A stretch of DNA of 64,000 nucleotides from Streptosporangium carneum (GTDB lineage Bacteria > Actinomycetota > Actinomycetes > Streptosporangiales > Streptosporangiaceae). The DNA is taken from assembly GCF_027922005.1 (NCBI RefSeq), contig NZ_BSEV01000012.1:185440-249439 (forward strand), written 5' to 3'. Positions within the stretch are counted from its first letter, which is position 1, and each line of letters opens with the position of its first letter. Shown in pieces: positions 34,299 to 44,580 of this stretch. Below the pieces are notes generated by a model. It saw only the letters and a program-made list of their open reading frames with translations. It searched no databases and was not told the DNA's origin. Both the position numbers and the translations under genes were made by a program.

Positions 34299-36368
34299 TC
34301 AGGAGAGGGCCTTCTTGAGGAAGTCGACCTGGAGCAGCAGCAGGTTCTCCGCCACGACCTCCTGCGGGGTCATGTGGGTGACGCCGGACAGCGGCAGCAC
34401 GCTGTGCGGGCGGCCCGCGGAGAGCAGGGCGGACGACAGGCGCAGGGTGTGGGCGGCGACCACGTTGTCGTCGGCCAGGCCGTGGATCAGCAGGAGCGGG
34501 CGGTCCAGCTTCTCCGCGTCGGCGAACAGCGACGTGGACTCGTAGTGGCCCTCGTCGGGGTGGCCGAGGTACCGCTCGGTGTAGCAGGTGTCGTAGAGAC
34601 GCCAGTCGGTCACCGGAGCTCCGGCGACGGCCGCGTGGAAGACGTCGGGGCGGCGCAGCACGGCCAGGGCGGCGAGGTAGCCGCCGAAGGACCAGCCCCT
34701 GATGGCGACCCTGGTCAGGTCCAGGTCGTCGGGGAACTGCGCGGCGGCTCCGTGCAGGGCGTCGACCTGGTCCTCCAGGATGGGGGTCGCCACGTCGTGC
34801 AGGATGGCCCGCTCGAACTCGGGACCCCGCCCGGGGGTGCCCCTGCCGTCGGCCACGACGACCGCGAAGCCCTGGTCGGCGAACCACTGGCTGGTGAGGT
34901 AGGCGCCCGAGGCGGCCAGGACGCGCTGGGCGTGCGGCCCGCCGTACGGGTCCATGAGGACCGGCAGTCTCGCCGAACCCGGCACGTGTCCCGACGGGAG
35001 GAGGACGGCGGTCGACAGGTCGCGCTCGCCCGCGCGGATCAGCGAGACCCGCAGGTCGAGGCCGGGGCGCTCGGCGTGGGAGGCGATGTGGCCGACGGGC
35101 CTGCCGTGGTGGGAGACGCGCGCGGTCGACCCCTCTCCGTCGAGGGTCTGGCCGGTGACCACGAGGGTGCCGCCCGCGGTGTGGCCGCTGTAGACGCCGC
35201 TCTCCGAGGGGCTGACCAGGGTGATGCGGCCGTCCTTGTAGGCCCACAGGGCGATCTGGGTCGGCTCGCCGCTGGCGCGGAACAGCACGGCGTCGCCGTC
35301 GACGTCGAGGATCTCGCGGACCTGGAGCGTGGGCGGCGTGACGGGCTGGTCGCCGATGACCAGACGGTGGCCGCCGTCGATGTTCGCCGCCCAGACCAGC
35401 GTGCCGTCCGACAGGTGGCCGGGGACGCCGGTGACGATGTCGACCCAGGCGGGGTCGGTGTCCTGGCGGACGAGGGTCGAGGTCCCCGTGGCCGGGTCGA
35501 CGTCGAACAGGCGCATGGTCTTCTGGTCGCGCGTCAGGGTGACGATCGACGGGCCGTGGGCGTCCCACGAGGCGGTGACGAGGTACTCGTCGTCGAAGGG
35601 GACCGGGGTGCGGGAGCCGTCCAGCCCCAGCACGAACAGCTCGACCTTGGCGTTGGCCGTGCCGGCGGCGGGGTAGCGCTGCTCGGTCGCGGGCCTGGCG
35701 GGGTTGGCCGGGTCGGCGATGTGCCATTTCGAGACCGGCGACTCGTCGGCCCGTTCGACGAGTACGGCGTCGCCGGACGGGGACCACCAGTAGCCCCGCA
35801 TGCGGTCCATCTCCTCGGCGGCGATGAACTCGGCCAGGCCGTACGTCACCTCGGGCGACTCGGGGCGGGCCAGCCTGTGGTCGACCTCGTCCTCAAGGTC
35901 CTGAACGTGGAACTCGCCGCCCGTCACGTAGGCGACGTGCTCGCCGGTCGGGGAGACCCGGGGGTCGATCACCGGGCCCGCGGTCCTCAGGTGACGCACG
36001 CTCCTGGTCTTCAGGTCCACGACGTACAGCCCGCCGGAGAGCGCGAACGCCACGACGGTCACGGCGGCGTCGGCGCTGTAGCCGACGATGCCCCCCGCCT
36101 GCTCCCTGCTGCGCTCGCGGCGCGCCCGTTCCTCGGGCGGGAGGTTCTCCTCGTCCGCCGCTATGACACGCGGATCGGCGATCAGCCGTTCGGTGCCGCT
36201 CGCGACGTCGAACTCCCACAGACAGGTGACCGGGTCGCAGCCGCCCTTCGTCCGCAGGAAGACAATGCGCGCGCCGTCAGGCGCGATGGTGAAGGCACGC
36301 GGCACTCCGAGGGTGAATCGGCGGGTCCTTGCGTGCAGACGAGGAAAACTCTCACTCATACCAGTCAT
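34299..36368 (-). CDS. S9-family prolyl oligopeptidase / dipeptidyl peptidase IV-like
   Basis: 689 residues (ATG 36368; ATG 36359 also possible). An N-terminal beta-propeller-like half (about 20-440, with repeats such as APDGARIVFLR and SPTGEHVAYVTGG) precedes an alpha/beta hydrolase domain. The nucleophile Ser is in GWSFGGY (about 558), with Asp in HGLADDNV and His in GVTHMTP. The DPYGGPHAQ segment upstream of the hydrolase domain is a DPP-IV-type feature. No signal peptide, so cytosolic. Divergent from the GT39 gene. Confidence 0.9.
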   Translation of the reverse strand: MTGMSESFPRLHARTRRFTLGVPRAFTIAPDGARIVFLRTKGGCDPVTCLWEFDVASGTERLIADPRVIAADEENLPPEERARRERSREQAGGIVGYSADAAVTVVAFALSGGLYVVDLKTRSVRHLRTAGPVIDPRVSPTGEHVAYVTGGEFHVQDLEDEVDHRLARPESPEVTYGLAEFIAAEEMDRMRGYWWSPSGDAVLVERADESPVSKWHIADPANPARPATEQRYPAAGTANAKVELFVLGLDGSRTPVPFDDEYLVTASWDAHGPSIVTLTRDQKTMRLFDVDPATGTSTLVRQDTDPAWVDIVTGVPGHLSDGTLVWAANIDGGHRLVIGDQPVTPPTLQVREILDVDGDAVLFRASGEPTQIALWAYKDGRITLVSPSESGVYSGHTAGGTLVVTGQTLDGEGSTARVSHHGRPVGHIASHAERPGLDLRVSLIRAGERDLSTAVLLPSGHVPGSARLPVLMDPYGGPHAQRVLAASGAYLTSQWFADQGFAVVVADGRGTPGRGPEFERAILHDVATPILEDQVDALHGAAAQFPDDLDLTRVAIRGWSFGGYLAALAVLRRPDVFHAAVAGAPVTDWRLYDTCYTERYLGHPDEGHYESTSLFADAEKLDRPLLLIHGLADDNVVAAHTLRLSSALLSAGRPHSVLPLSGVTHMTPQEVVAENLLLLQVDFLKKALS

Positions 36369-36444
36369 CTTGCCAGTCCCAGCCGTTTCACGGATCTCCC
36401 TGGGACGGTCCAACCGCGGGCGATCATAGGAGAAACTTGGGCGA

Positions 36445-37962
36445 GTGACGCTTAGCGCGCGAATTTGTCGTTCCCCCGCGGCACCTGCCGTTCTGGCTTT
36501 CGCGTTCGTGCTCTGGGGGATCGGCGTCCCGTCCTTCTGGCGGGACGAGTCGGTCAGTGTGCTGGCGGCGACCATGTCGCTCGACGAGCTGTGGGAACTG
36601 CTCCGCCACATCGACACCGTCCACGCGCTGTACTACCTCCTGCTGCGTCCCTTCGCCGCCTTCGGCGGGGAGGTCGCGGTCCGGCTGCCCTCGGCGCTCG
36701 CGGTCGCGGGGGCGACGTTCGGGGTCGCGGCCATCGGCCGGAGGCTGGCGATGCCGAAGACAGGGCCGAAGACAGGGCCAAGGACGGGGCCGTGGACAGG
36801 GCCGTGGACGGGGCCGTGGGCGGGGCAGCTGGCAGGCCTGGTCTACGCGACGCTGCCCATGGTCAGCCGCTACGGTCAGGAGGCGCGGAGCTACGCGCTG
36901 GTCAGCGCGGTCGCGGTGGCCGCGACCTGGGTCCTGCTCGGCGAGCGCAGGTCGCGCTTCCTCGGGTACGGCGCGCTGATCGCCCTTCTCGGCTGGTTCC
37001 ACCTCTACGCGTTGCTCCTGCTGCCCGCGCACGCCGTCACCGTCGCCGTCGCCCGCAGGCGCGGGGAGATCGTCGCGTGGCTGGCCTCGGTCGCCGGAGC
37101 CGGGGCGCTGCTGGCTCCGCTCGTGGTCATCGCCTCCGGGCAGCGTGACGAGCAGCTCTTCTGGCTGAAGACGCCCGACCTCGCCGCGCTGGCGCAGTTC
37201 GGCGTCGAGATCTCCGGCGGTCCGGTGTCCTGGCGGGACTCCTCCACGCCGCCGCTGTTCCTGGCCCTCCTCACCCTGCTGGCCCTGCTCGGAGTCTGGT
37301 ACGGGGCACGCCCGGGAGCACGTCCGGGGACGGGGACGCAGCCGGGAACGGAGCCGGGGGCGGAACCGGAGGCAGAGGCGGGTGCGCGACCGGAAGGCGG
37401 GAAGGCGACGCCGTCCCTGGCGGTGGTCGCGGTGCCCTGGGCGTTGTTGCCCGTGGCGCTGTCGTTCGCCGTCTCGCAGGTGTACCCGGTCTACAACCCG
37501 CGCTATGTCCTGTTCGTCCTACCGGCCGTGGCACTGCTGGCCGGGGCGGGCCTGATCGCGCTCCGCCGTGCCCCGGTGAGCCTGGCGGTCCTCGCGCTCC
37601 TGGTCGCGCTGTCGGCGAGCGCCCATCTCACCGTCCGCGGGCCCGCCAACCGCCCCGACGACCTCCGCACCCTGGCGGCGGAGCTCGGAGTTCGGGAGAG
37701 GCCGGGCGACGCCGTGCTCTACATGCCTCAGAGATTCCGGCTGTTCGTCGCGGTGTACGGCGAGCCGTACCGCAGGCTGGCGGACTTCGCCCCCGGGGCC
37801 GACCGGGTGTGGCTGGTCTCACGACGCATCCTCGGAGCCGAGTGGCAGGACGACCCCCGGCTGAGGGAGCTCAAGCGGACCTTCAAGAAAGCCGGACAGA
37901 CCCGGATATCCGGGGCGGTTCGCATCACCCTCTACACGAGACGGATACCCTCGAGGACATGA
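36445..37962 (+). CDS. GT39-like membrane glycosyltransferase
   Basis: 505 residues with about ten membrane helices. The first-loop motif FWRDE and the following [14 protein letters not shown] match the acidic catalytic loop of ArnT/PMT-type polyprenyl-phosphate-dependent mannosyltransferases. A C-terminal extracytoplasmic domain (about 395-505) follows. Two loop insertions are low-complexity: PKTG/PWTG units near 104-127 and a Pro/Gly/Glu stretch near 290-320. The stop overlaps the mshB start (ATGA), so the genes are coupled. Acceptor unknown. Confidence 0.85.
   Translation: MTLSARICRSPAAPAVLAFAFVLWGIGVPSFWRDESVSVLAATMSLDELWELLRHIDTVHALYYLLLRPFAAFGGEVAVRLPSALAVAGATFGVAAIGRRLAMPKTGPKTGPRTGPWTGPWTGPWAGQLAGLVYATLPMVSRYGQEARSYALVSAVAVAATWVLLGERRSRFLGYGALIALLGWFHLYALLLLPAHAVTVAVARRRGEIVAWLASVAGAGALLAPLVVIASGQRDEQLFWLKTPDLAALAQFGVEISGGPVSWRDSSTPPLFLALLTLLALLGVWYGARPGARPGTGTQPGTEPGAEPEAEAGARPEGGKATPSLAVVAVPWALLPVALSFAVSQVYPVYNPRYVLFVLPAVALLAGAGLIALRRAPVSLAVLALLVALSASAHLTVRGPANRPDDLRTLAAELGVRERPGDAVLYMPQRFRLFVAVYGEPYRRLADFAPGADRVWLVSRRILGAEWQDDPRLRELKRTFKKAGQTRISGAVRITLYTRRIPSRT
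36754..36825 (+). repeat. Six 12-bp coding repeats in the GT39 gene
   Basis: Six successive 12-bp units of the type CCGAAGACAGGG / CCGTGGACGGGG code for P-(K/R/W)-T-G four-residue repeats in a cytoplasmic loop. In-frame slippage here would change loop length only. Confidence 0.85.
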
Positions 37963-38864
37963 ACGACCGCCGTCTGCTGCTCGTGCACGCCCACCCCGAC
38001 GACGAGACGATCGGCAGCGGGGCCACGATGGCCAAGTACGCCGCGGAGGGGGCCCTGGTCACCCTGGTGACCTGCACGCTCGGCGAGGGGGGCGAGGTCA
38101 TCCCGCCCGAGCTGGCCCACCTGGCGGCCGACCGCGACGACACACTGGGCGAGCACAGGATCGGCGAGCTGGCGGCGGCCTGCGAGGCCCTGGGCGTCAC
38201 CGACCACCGCTTCCTCGGCGGTCCCGGGCGCTGGCGTGACTCCGGCATGATGGGCGTCGCCTCCAACGACAGGCAGGACGCCTTCTGGCGGGCCGACCTG
38301 GACGAGGCCGCGGGAGAGCTGGTCAAGGTCATCCGTGAGGTGCGGCCCCAGGTGCTCGTCACCTACGACGAGAACGGCTTCTACGGGCACCCCGACCACA
38401 TCAAGGCCAACCGTGTCGCGTGGCGGGCCTTCGAGCTGGCCGCCGACCCGGCGTTCGGCGAGGGCGAGCCGTGGCGGATCGCCAAGTTCTACTTCACCGC
38501 GATGGCCAGGTCCACGATGCGCAGGAGCGCGGAGGCGATGCGCGAGGCCGACGTGCGCTTCCTCGTCGAGGACGTCGACGACCTGCCGTTCGGGTGCGCC
38601 GACGAGGAGATCACCACCGAGATCGACGCCCGTGCCCACATCGGCCGCAAGATCGACGCGATGCGGGCGCACGCCACCCAGATCAGTGTGGATCCGCCCT
38701 GGTTCGCCCTGTCGAACGACATCGGCCAGGAGGCGTTCGCGGTCGAGCACTTCATCCTGCGCGCGGGCACGCAGGGGCCGACCGTCCCGGCCGCTCCGAT
38801 CGAGGTGGGCGGGCTCGGCGAGCCGTACAAGCTGGAAGACGATCTCTTCGCCGGGATCGACTAG
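37959..38864 (+). CDS. mshB: Mycothiol deacetylase MshB
   Basis: 301 residues of the PIG-L/LmbE deacetylase family. It removes the N-acetyl group from GlcNAc-inositol, the second step of mycothiol synthesis. Zinc ligands are in AHPDDE (residues 11-16) and YGHPDH. The long C-terminal half with DVDDLPFG, the DPPWFALSN segment and the final [18 protein letters not shown] are characteristic of MshB over the related Mca. Start coupled to the GT39 stop. Cytosolic. Confidence 0.93.
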   Translation: MNDRRLLLVHAHPDDETIGSGATMAKYAAEGALVTLVTCTLGEGGEVIPPELAHLAADRDDTLGEHRIGELAAACEALGVTDHRFLGGPGRWRDSGMMGVASNDRQDAFWRADLDEAAGELVKVIREVRPQVLVTYDENGFYGHPDHIKANRVAWRAFELAADPAFGEGEPWRIAKFYFTAMARSTMRRSAEAMREADVRFLVEDVDDLPFGCADEEITTEIDARAHIGRKIDAMRAHATQISVDPPWFALSNDIGQEAFAVEHFILRAGTQGPTVPAAPIEVGGLGEPYKLEDDLFAGID

Positions 38865-38869
38865 CCTCG

Positions 38870-39352
38870 ATGGTTGTGATGGAGCAGGTCTCGGCGGTGG
38901 AGAGGCCCTCGGAGAGGGCGGTCACCGGAGCGGCGTACGCCGTGCTCGTCATCCTGGGGCTCGTGATGGGGGTTCTCGGGGCCTTCCACCACTCGTGGTA
39001 CCTCTCGCCGATCCCGATCTCGGCCATCGGCTGCGTCCTGCTGCTGTTCGCCGTCTGTCACGGCGCGGGCCGGGCGATGGGGGGAAAGCTCGCGGCCCTG
39101 GCTCCGGCCGCGGGCTGGCTGGTGATGACGATGGTCTGGCTGGCGGGCAGGCCGGAGGGCGACGTGGTCATCGCCAACGACCCGTCCGGCTACGTCTACC
39201 TCTACGGGGGAGTGGTCGCGGTCCTGGCGGGCGTCCTGCTCTCGCCGACCAGGCACGGCGGTTCCTGGCTTCTCACCCAGCACTCCTACGGCTCCCGCCC
39301 GCCCGGGCCGTACCAGGGCCCGCCCGGGCCGTACCAAGGTCCGCCCGCGTGA
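38870..39352 (+). CDS. Small multi-pass membrane protein, DUF6113-like
   Basis: 160 residues with four predicted membrane helices (about 18-40, 44-64, 71-91 and 107-126) and a C-terminal tail of PPGPYQG repeats. It starts six bases after mshB, an arrangement seen in other actinomycetes, where this position is taken by a protein of the DUF6113 type. Function unknown. A 12-bp palindrome CGTGACGTCACG overlaps its stop. Confidence 0.7.
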   Translation: MVVMEQVSAVERPSERAVTGAAYAVLVILGLVMGVLGAFHHSWYLSPIPISAIGCVLLLFAVCHGAGRAMGGKLAALAPAAGWLVMTMVWLAGRPEGDVVIANDPSGYVYLYGGVVAVLAGVLLSPTRHGGSWLLTQHSYGSRPPGPYQGPPGPYQGPPA

Positions 39353-39470
39353 CGTCACGGCCCGTGCCCGGGCCGGCCCCGGTCGCGGGACCCGGCCGTG
39401 CCGAGCCGGCCCACCGTGGTGTCACGGGTTCGCGCTGGTCTCCAGCGGTCTGACGGCGCACAATCCCGGT

Positions 39471-39896
39471 ATGCGGCGGTTGCATCGGGTACGGCGGACG
39501 CTCAACTACGTGAACCTGTCCACCCCGCTGGGGCTGTTGGTGGCGCGCCTCGGCCGGGCCCGACGGACGCGGGGGCCCGACGGGCTGATCCTCGCCTATG
39601 ACTACCGCATCCCGTTCCCGGTCGCGGGGGCGTTCACCGTCGGCAACGTGGTGCTGACCAGGGGGCAGGAGGGGTGTTTCACCGAGGCCCTGCTGAGGCA
39701 CGAGGGCAGGCACGCCTCCCAGTACATGCTCTGCGTGGGGCTGCCGATGCTGCCGCTGTACGTGGTCGCGCTCGCCGTCTCCGTGGTGATCTGCGGCGAC
39801 CACGCCGCCTGGAACGTTTTCGAACGGCTCGCGAACCTGGAAGACGGGAACTATACCCGTAAATCGCCCTGGTGGTTTCGGCCGAGGTCATCTTAG
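39471..39896 (+). CDS. Small protein with HEGRH metallopeptidase-like motif
   Basis: 141 residues. The only motif is LLRHEGRHASQY (about 77-88), an HExxH-type helix with a following Gln/Tyr, which recurs in small actinobacterial proteins of unknown function. A hydrophobic segment LPMLPLYVVALAVSVVI (about 92-108) is next to it. No Shine-Dalgarno is strong. It might be a minimal membrane-bound zinc protein; activity is unproven. Confidence 0.6.
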   Translation: MRRLHRVRRTLNYVNLSTPLGLLVARLGRARRTRGPDGLILAYDYRIPFPVAGAFTVGNVVLTRGQEGCFTEALLRHEGRHASQYMLCVGLPMLPLYVVALAVSVVICGDHAAWNVFERLANLEDGNYTRKSPWWFRPRSS

Positions 39897-39959
39897 TGGG
39901 AATGAATCACCTCAAATAGGAATCATCGTCCGGACCGATGGTTGCCAAGGGGGTCACCC

Positions 39960-41015
39960 ATGCCGCAGACGGCCCAGCCGGAGATCTCGCCGCGAGTGCC
40001 CGACAGGTCGTGGCCGTACAGTTTCAGAGACAGGTTGACCTCCCCGCTCCCCGCGTTCCAGGAGCTGGTCGTGGCGTTGTGGCACGGCGGGCTCAGGCCC
40101 GGCATCGGAGACGTCGACCGGATCCCGGTCCACCGCAACGGGCTGCCCAGGGCGCTGGCGACGGAGACCGTGGTCACCTGGGTCGGCCACGCCACCTACG
40201 TCCTGCAGATCGGCGGGATGACGATCCTGACCGACCCGGTCTGGGCGAGGAAGATCCCCGGAGTCCGGCCGCGGCTCACCCCGCCCGGCGTCGCGTGGAC
40301 CGAACTGCCCAGGGTGGACGCCGTGGTGATCAGCCACAACCACTACGACCACCTGGACGCGGCGACCGTGCGGCGGCTGCCGAGGGACACCCCGATCCTC
40401 GTCCCGGCCAAGCTGAGGCCCTGGTTCACCCGGCGGCGTTTCACCGACGTCACCGAGCTCGACTGGTGGGAGAGCGCCACGATCGGCGGGGTCGGCTTCG
40501 ACTTCGTGCCCGCGCACCACTGGAGCCGCAGATCGGTCGGCGACACCTGCAGGACACTGTGGGGCGGCTGGGTGATCAGGTCAGGGCAGCAGACGATCTA
40601 CTTCGCCGGGGACAGCGGGTACGGCGAGCGCTTCGCGCAGATCGGGGAGCGCTACCCGGAGGGGATCGACCTGGCGCTCATGCCGGTCGGCGCGTTCGAG
40701 CCCCGGTGGTTCATGAGGTCCTCGCACGTCGACCCGGCGCAGGCCGTACAGGCGTGCCAGGACGTCGGCGCGCGGCGGATGGCGACCATGCACTGGGGCA
40801 CCTTCGTGTTGTCCGGCGAGTCGCTGCTCGCCCCGATCGAGCAGGCCCGCGCCGCCTGGACCGAGGCGGGCCGCGACCGCGCCGACCTGTGGGACCTCTC
40901 CATCGGAGAGTCCCGCGTCCTGCCGTCCCTCGGAACCGGCAGGGAGCCCTCGGCCCTGACCGCCGGGTCGGGGGGCCTTCCGGTGTGGGAGTCCGGCGGC
41001 GCGGTCACGGCGTGA
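39960..41015 (+). CDS. Metallo-beta-lactamase-fold hydrolase, UlaG/NAPE-PLD-like
   Basis: 351 residues from ATG 39960, seven bases after AAGGGGG. The metal motif SHNHYDHLD, followed by PAHHWSRRS, FAGDSGY and MHWGTFVLSG, gives a complete set of His/Asp ligands. The TWVGHATYVLQIGGMTILTDP lead-in and the length match phospholipase-D-like or lactonase-like members (NAPE-PLD/RomA/UlaG group). The N-terminal 55 residues contain a Trp/Tyr-rich stretch typical of NAPE-PLD relatives. Substrate unknown. Confidence 0.85.
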   Translation: MPQTAQPEISPRVPDRSWPYSFRDRLTSPLPAFQELVVALWHGGLRPGIGDVDRIPVHRNGLPRALATETVVTWVGHATYVLQIGGMTILTDPVWARKIPGVRPRLTPPGVAWTELPRVDAVVISHNHYDHLDAATVRRLPRDTPILVPAKLRPWFTRRRFTDVTELDWWESATIGGVGFDFVPAHHWSRRSVGDTCRTLWGGWVIRSGQQTIYFAGDSGYGERFAQIGERYPEGIDLALMPVGAFEPRWFMRSSHVDPAQAVQACQDVGARRMATMHWGTFVLSGESLLAPIEQARAAWTEAGRDRADLWDLSIGESRVLPSLGTGREPSALTAGSGGLPVWESGGAVTA

Positions 41016-41062
41016 GGACCAGCTTGAGGACCAGCTTGAGGACCAAGGGGGGCCCGGCGGAG

Positions 41063-43621
41063 TCACGGCGTGAGGACCAGGGTGTGGGTCGCGGCCTTCC
41101 TGATCGACTCCTCGCGGGCGAGCATGGGGGTCGTCCTCCCGCTCGCCCACAGCGGCGCCTGGTCCCAGTAGTTGTCGTGGAAGGCGTGGCCGGAAGCGCC
41201 CGTCAGGTTGATCCACTGGGATCTGTCCAGGTCGGACAGGTCGACGACCATCCGCATCGACGGCAGCCAGTTCACCGTGTAGTCCTCCTGGACGTCCCAG
41301 CCCGCGGCGTTGACCGCGTCGTCGCTGCCGGGGACGGGGAACGGGCCCCGGTTGAACAGCCATTCGACCGGGGCGATCCCCGAGGAGCCGAAGGTCTGGC
41401 TGGTCAGCTCGAGCGTGTGCAGGTCGCCCCAGCGCCAGGCCCCGACGTCGGGGCCGAGGCGCTCGGTCAGCTCGTCGTAGGCCATGGCCATGGCGCGCCG
41501 CAGCATGTCGTCGCGGGTCTCCTTCTGCGGCGTCCGCGTGTCGTCCCAGAACGGGTCGTCGGCCCTGTCGAGCATCACGCGGACCACCTCGAACCACCGG
41601 TCGCCGCCCGACGGCCACGCCCCCTCGGGCAGGTCGTCGTCGAAGGTCTCGACGAGCAGGTGCCGCCAGACGGCGTTGAAGTACGCCGCCGCGCCCGACT
41701 CCATCTCCTGGGAGCCGTCCCAGGAGCGCAGCGGTTCGAGGGCCTCGGCGGCGCCGCCCGCCACCTTCAGGGCCGTCAGCCTGGGCACCAGGAACCGGGC
41801 GAAGCCGTTGTCGGTGTCCTGCTGCACCGCGCCCATGGTCGCGGCGTCCACCTTGCCCTTCTTCAACTCGGCTCCGAGGCGGTCCAGGATGCGCTGGGAG
41901 CGGTAGCCGTACGCCCAGTCCTTGGTCAGCATGTGCGGATAACGCTCGGGGTCGATGACCGCGTTGTTCGCGGTCACGATGTACCCCTCCGGCGGGTTGT
42001 AGAGGCTGGGCAGCTCGTCGAAGGGGACGGCCGCCTGCCAGGAGTACTCGCCGGTCCAGCCGGGGACGGGCCAGGTGCCGTCGCCCCTGGTCCGCACCGG
42101 GATCCGGCCGGGTGCCTGGTAGCCGATGTTGCCCTCGACGTCGGCGTAGATCAGGTTCTGCGAGGGCACCTCGAATTTGGCGGCCGCGGCCCTGAACCCC
42201 TGCCAGTCCTGCGCGGCGTCGAGCTCGAAGATCGCGTCGGCGGTCCTGCCCGGTTCGAGCGCCGTCCACTTGAGCGCGACCGCCTCCGCCTGCTCCTTGA
42301 AGATCTTCGCCGTGCCGGGCAGGGCGTCCTTCGCGTCCTGCAGGACGTCGGAGATGATCGGTCCGTGCATGGTGTCGCGGACTCTGAGCATGACCGGCTC
42401 GCCGCCCGCGACCTCGATCTTCTCCACCCTGGTCGTGAGCGGCCGCCACTCGCCCATGAACAGGTAGGAGTCGTCCCTGACCCGTTCGAGGTACAGGTCG
42501 GCGACGTCGGGGCCGAGGTTGGTGAAGCCCCAGGCGATCCGGTCGTTGTGGCCGATGATCACGCCGGGCAGGCCGGAGAAGGTGAATCCGGTGACGTCGA
42601 ACGGGCACTGGGCGCTCTTGGTGCGGCAGTGCAGCCCGGCCTGGTACCAGACCGAGGGCATGTTGGGCGCCAGGTGCGGGTCGTTGGACAGCAGCGGCTT
42701 GCCCGACGCGGTGTGCCGGCCGCCGACCACCCAGGAGTTCGAGCCGATGCCGCGGCCGCCCCTGGGGTCGCCCGTCAGGCTCGGCACCGCCCGCACGGCC
42801 CCGGCGGCGCGGGTCAGCGCGGCGGGGTCGGGCGCGGTGTCCGGCTGGGTGACGCCCCCGCGCGGCTCCTCCTTCTGGTCGAACCCGCGGTCGGTGACCG
42901 ATCCCCGGGTGACGATCGGCTGGTGGGCGTCGAAGGGATATCCGGGCCAGAGCTGCTCGACCCGCTCGCGCGGCAGCCTGCTCGCCGCGAGCGCCCTGCC
43001 GATCTCCTCCGAGAGGTTGGAGCGCAGGTCCCACGCCATGGCCTTGAGCCATGAGACGGAGTCGGCCGGGGTCCACGGCTCCGGCTCGTAGCCCGAGTTG
43101 GTGAGCAGCAGCACCCCGTACTCCAGGCTCCTGCCGAAGGAGCCCTTGTGCCGGCCCATCCAGGAGTTCACGCCCTTGGCGTAGGCGTCCAGGTAGCGCC
43201 GGGTCTGCTCGGAGAGCGTCGGCAGCTCCTGCTCGGCGATCCTGCGCCAGCCCATGGTCCGGATGACCTTGTCCTCGACGAGGGTCGAGGGGCCGAACAT
43301 CTCGGAGAGGCGTCCCGCCGTCACGTGCCTGCGGAAGTCCATCTCGAAGAAACGGTCCTGGGCGTGCACGTATCCCTGGGCGAGGAACAGGTCCTCCGGA
43401 GAGTCCGCGTAGATATGCGGAACACCTGTTTTATCCCGATATACGGTGACTTTTCCGCTGAGGCCTTCCACCTTGAGCTCGCCCGACAGCTGCGGGAAGG
43501 ACGCGCGTACGGCCCACACCCCGGCCCCGGCCAGAGCCAGTGCGAGCACCACGAGGACGGTCACCACTCGTGCGAGCCACGTGAGCGGCCGGGGCATCCA
43601 GGCATAAGGCCGGAACTTCAC
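41063..43621 (-). CDS. Penicillin acylase-family N-terminal nucleophile hydrolase
   Basis: 852 residues. An uncleaved N-terminal membrane helix (about 17-38) precedes an alpha-chain-like region. The autocatalytic cut should fall before Ser in RGIGSNSWVVGG (about 290), which would free the nucleophile Ser of the beta chain. The following PLLSNDPHL and a downstream Asn-rich segment are conserved in the family. It should hydrolyse amides such as beta-lactam side chains or acyl-homoserine lactones outside the membrane; substrate unknown. Preferred start GTG 43621, four to five bases after AGGAGG. Confidence 0.92.
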   Translation of the reverse strand: MKFRPYAWMPRPLTWLARVVTVLVVLALALAGAGVWAVRASFPQLSGELKVEGLSGKVTVYRDKTGVPHIYADSPEDLFLAQGYVHAQDRFFEMDFRRHVTAGRLSEMFGPSTLVEDKVIRTMGWRRIAEQELPTLSEQTRRYLDAYAKGVNSWMGRHKGSFGRSLEYGVLLLTNSGYEPEPWTPADSVSWLKAMAWDLRSNLSEEIGRALAASRLPRERVEQLWPGYPFDAHQPIVTRGSVTDRGFDQKEEPRGGVTQPDTAPDPAALTRAAGAVRAVPSLTGDPRGGRGIGSNSWVVGGRHTASGKPLLSNDPHLAPNMPSVWYQAGLHCRTKSAQCPFDVTGFTFSGLPGVIIGHNDRIAWGFTNLGPDVADLYLERVRDDSYLFMGEWRPLTTRVEKIEVAGGEPVMLRVRDTMHGPIISDVLQDAKDALPGTAKIFKEQAEAVALKWTALEPGRTADAIFELDAAQDWQGFRAAAAKFEVPSQNLIYADVEGNIGYQAPGRIPVRTRGDGTWPVPGWTGEYSWQAAVPFDELPSLYNPPEGYIVTANNAVIDPERYPHMLTKDWAYGYRSQRILDRLGAELKKGKVDAATMGAVQQDTDNGFARFLVPRLTALKVAGGAAEALEPLRSWDGSQEMESGAAAYFNAVWRHLLVETFDDDLPEGAWPSGGDRWFEVVRVMLDRADDPFWDDTRTPQKETRDDMLRRAMAMAYDELTERLGPDVGAWRWGDLHTLELTSQTFGSSGIAPVEWLFNRGPFPVPGSDDAVNAAGWDVQEDYTVNWLPSMRMVVDLSDLDRSQWINLTGASGHAFHDNYWDQAPLWASGRTTPMLAREESIRKAATHTLVLTP

Positions 43622-43740
43622 AAACACCTCCTATGCGGCGTGGTCGAACAAGTTTGGCAGCCCTCAGGAGCCGGAACGCCCTTTTCTTGATCAATTCCTG
43701 TGGCCTGGCACGGGCTGGACACCTGGGAGAACGGCGGACG

Positions 43741-43774
43741 GCGAGGGCCCGCCCGGGATCGGGCGGGCCCTCGC
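43741..43774 (-). terminator. Perfect 15-bp stem-loop terminator
   Basis: GCGAGGGCCCGCCCG pairs with CGGGCGGGCCCTCGC around GGAT. It lies 44 bp beyond the stop of the minus-strand DUF998 gene. Imperfect GGAGAGGC repeats fill the space between. Confidence 0.85.
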
Positions 43775-43818
43775 GGCGGAGAGGCGCGGAGAGGCTCAGC
43801 GGAGAGGCACGGAGAGGC

Positions 43819-44523
43819 TCACCGGCCGCGGCGGTACCGGGCGGCGACCGCGGAGATCCAGAGCATCGCGGTGACGGCGCCGACGGCCAGGGTCAGCGAA
43901 CCGGCCCCGCCGCCGCTCATCGCCCAGCCGTCGCCGACCAGGAGGGCGGTGCCTGCGACACGGGAGGCGACGGCGTGGCCGCGGAAACCGGTGCGCCCGA
44001 AGTGACGGCCCAGGACGTAGCAGGCGGCGATCAGGGCGGTGAAGGAGATCGAGCCCGCGGCCATGTGGCCGTAGCTGTGCCAGGTGAGCGCCTCGGGCAT
44101 CCCGTACGGGGTGCCGACGGGGAAGCCGTCGGCCGGGTCCATGACGAAGAGCCCGGCGGCGATCATGCCGACGCCGTTGATCCGGAGCAGCCGGGGCGCC
44201 CACCTGCCCCCAGGAGTGCCGTGCATGGCGCGGCGCAGGCCGCTCGCCCCGACGACGGTCAGGACTCCCGCGACCAGGAAGTTGGCGATCTGCAGCCAGC
44301 CGAGGGAGCCGTTGCTCAGCGCGCTCAACGGGTGGCGGGTCAGGTCGAAGCCCTCGCGGGTGGCGGCCTGGACCAGGGAGACGGCCGCCCACAGGGGCGC
44401 CGCGACGGCCGCGCAGGTGAGCAGGGAGCGGGTGACCGGTGACGCGGCGGCGACCGGAGGCTCGGCGGTCTCGGCGGTCACGACGGTCGTCGCGGTCGTG
44501 GCGGGGATCTGGATGACGGTCAT
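43819..44523 (-). CDS. DUF998-family membrane protein
   Basis: 234 residues with six predicted helices and short loops. Motifs RHPLSALSNGSLGWLQIANFLVAG and DPADGFPVG are typical of DUF998 proteins. Function unknown. It is divergent from the DGPF gene, with a long palindrome between their starts. Confidence 0.85.
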   Translation of the reverse strand: MTVIQIPATTATTVVTAETAEPPVAAASPVTRSLLTCAAVAAPLWAAVSLVQAATREGFDLTRHPLSALSNGSLGWLQIANFLVAGVLTVVGASGLRRAMHGTPGGRWAPRLLRINGVGMIAAGLFVMDPADGFPVGTPYGMPEALTWHSYGHMAAGSISFTALIAACYVLGRHFGRTGFRGHAVASRVAGTALLVGDGWAMSGGGAGSLTLAVGAVTAMLWISAVAARYRRGR

Positions 44524-44580
44524 GGCCGTGCCCTTCTCGGGTTCGTCTGCCTTGGTTCTCAGCCATCCGTCGATCCGGCG

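Noticed and set aside
39348..39359. Palindrome CGTGACGTCACG as an operator
   Set aside because: It overlaps the stop of the DUF6113-like gene with no promoter or gene start near enough to make regulation likely.
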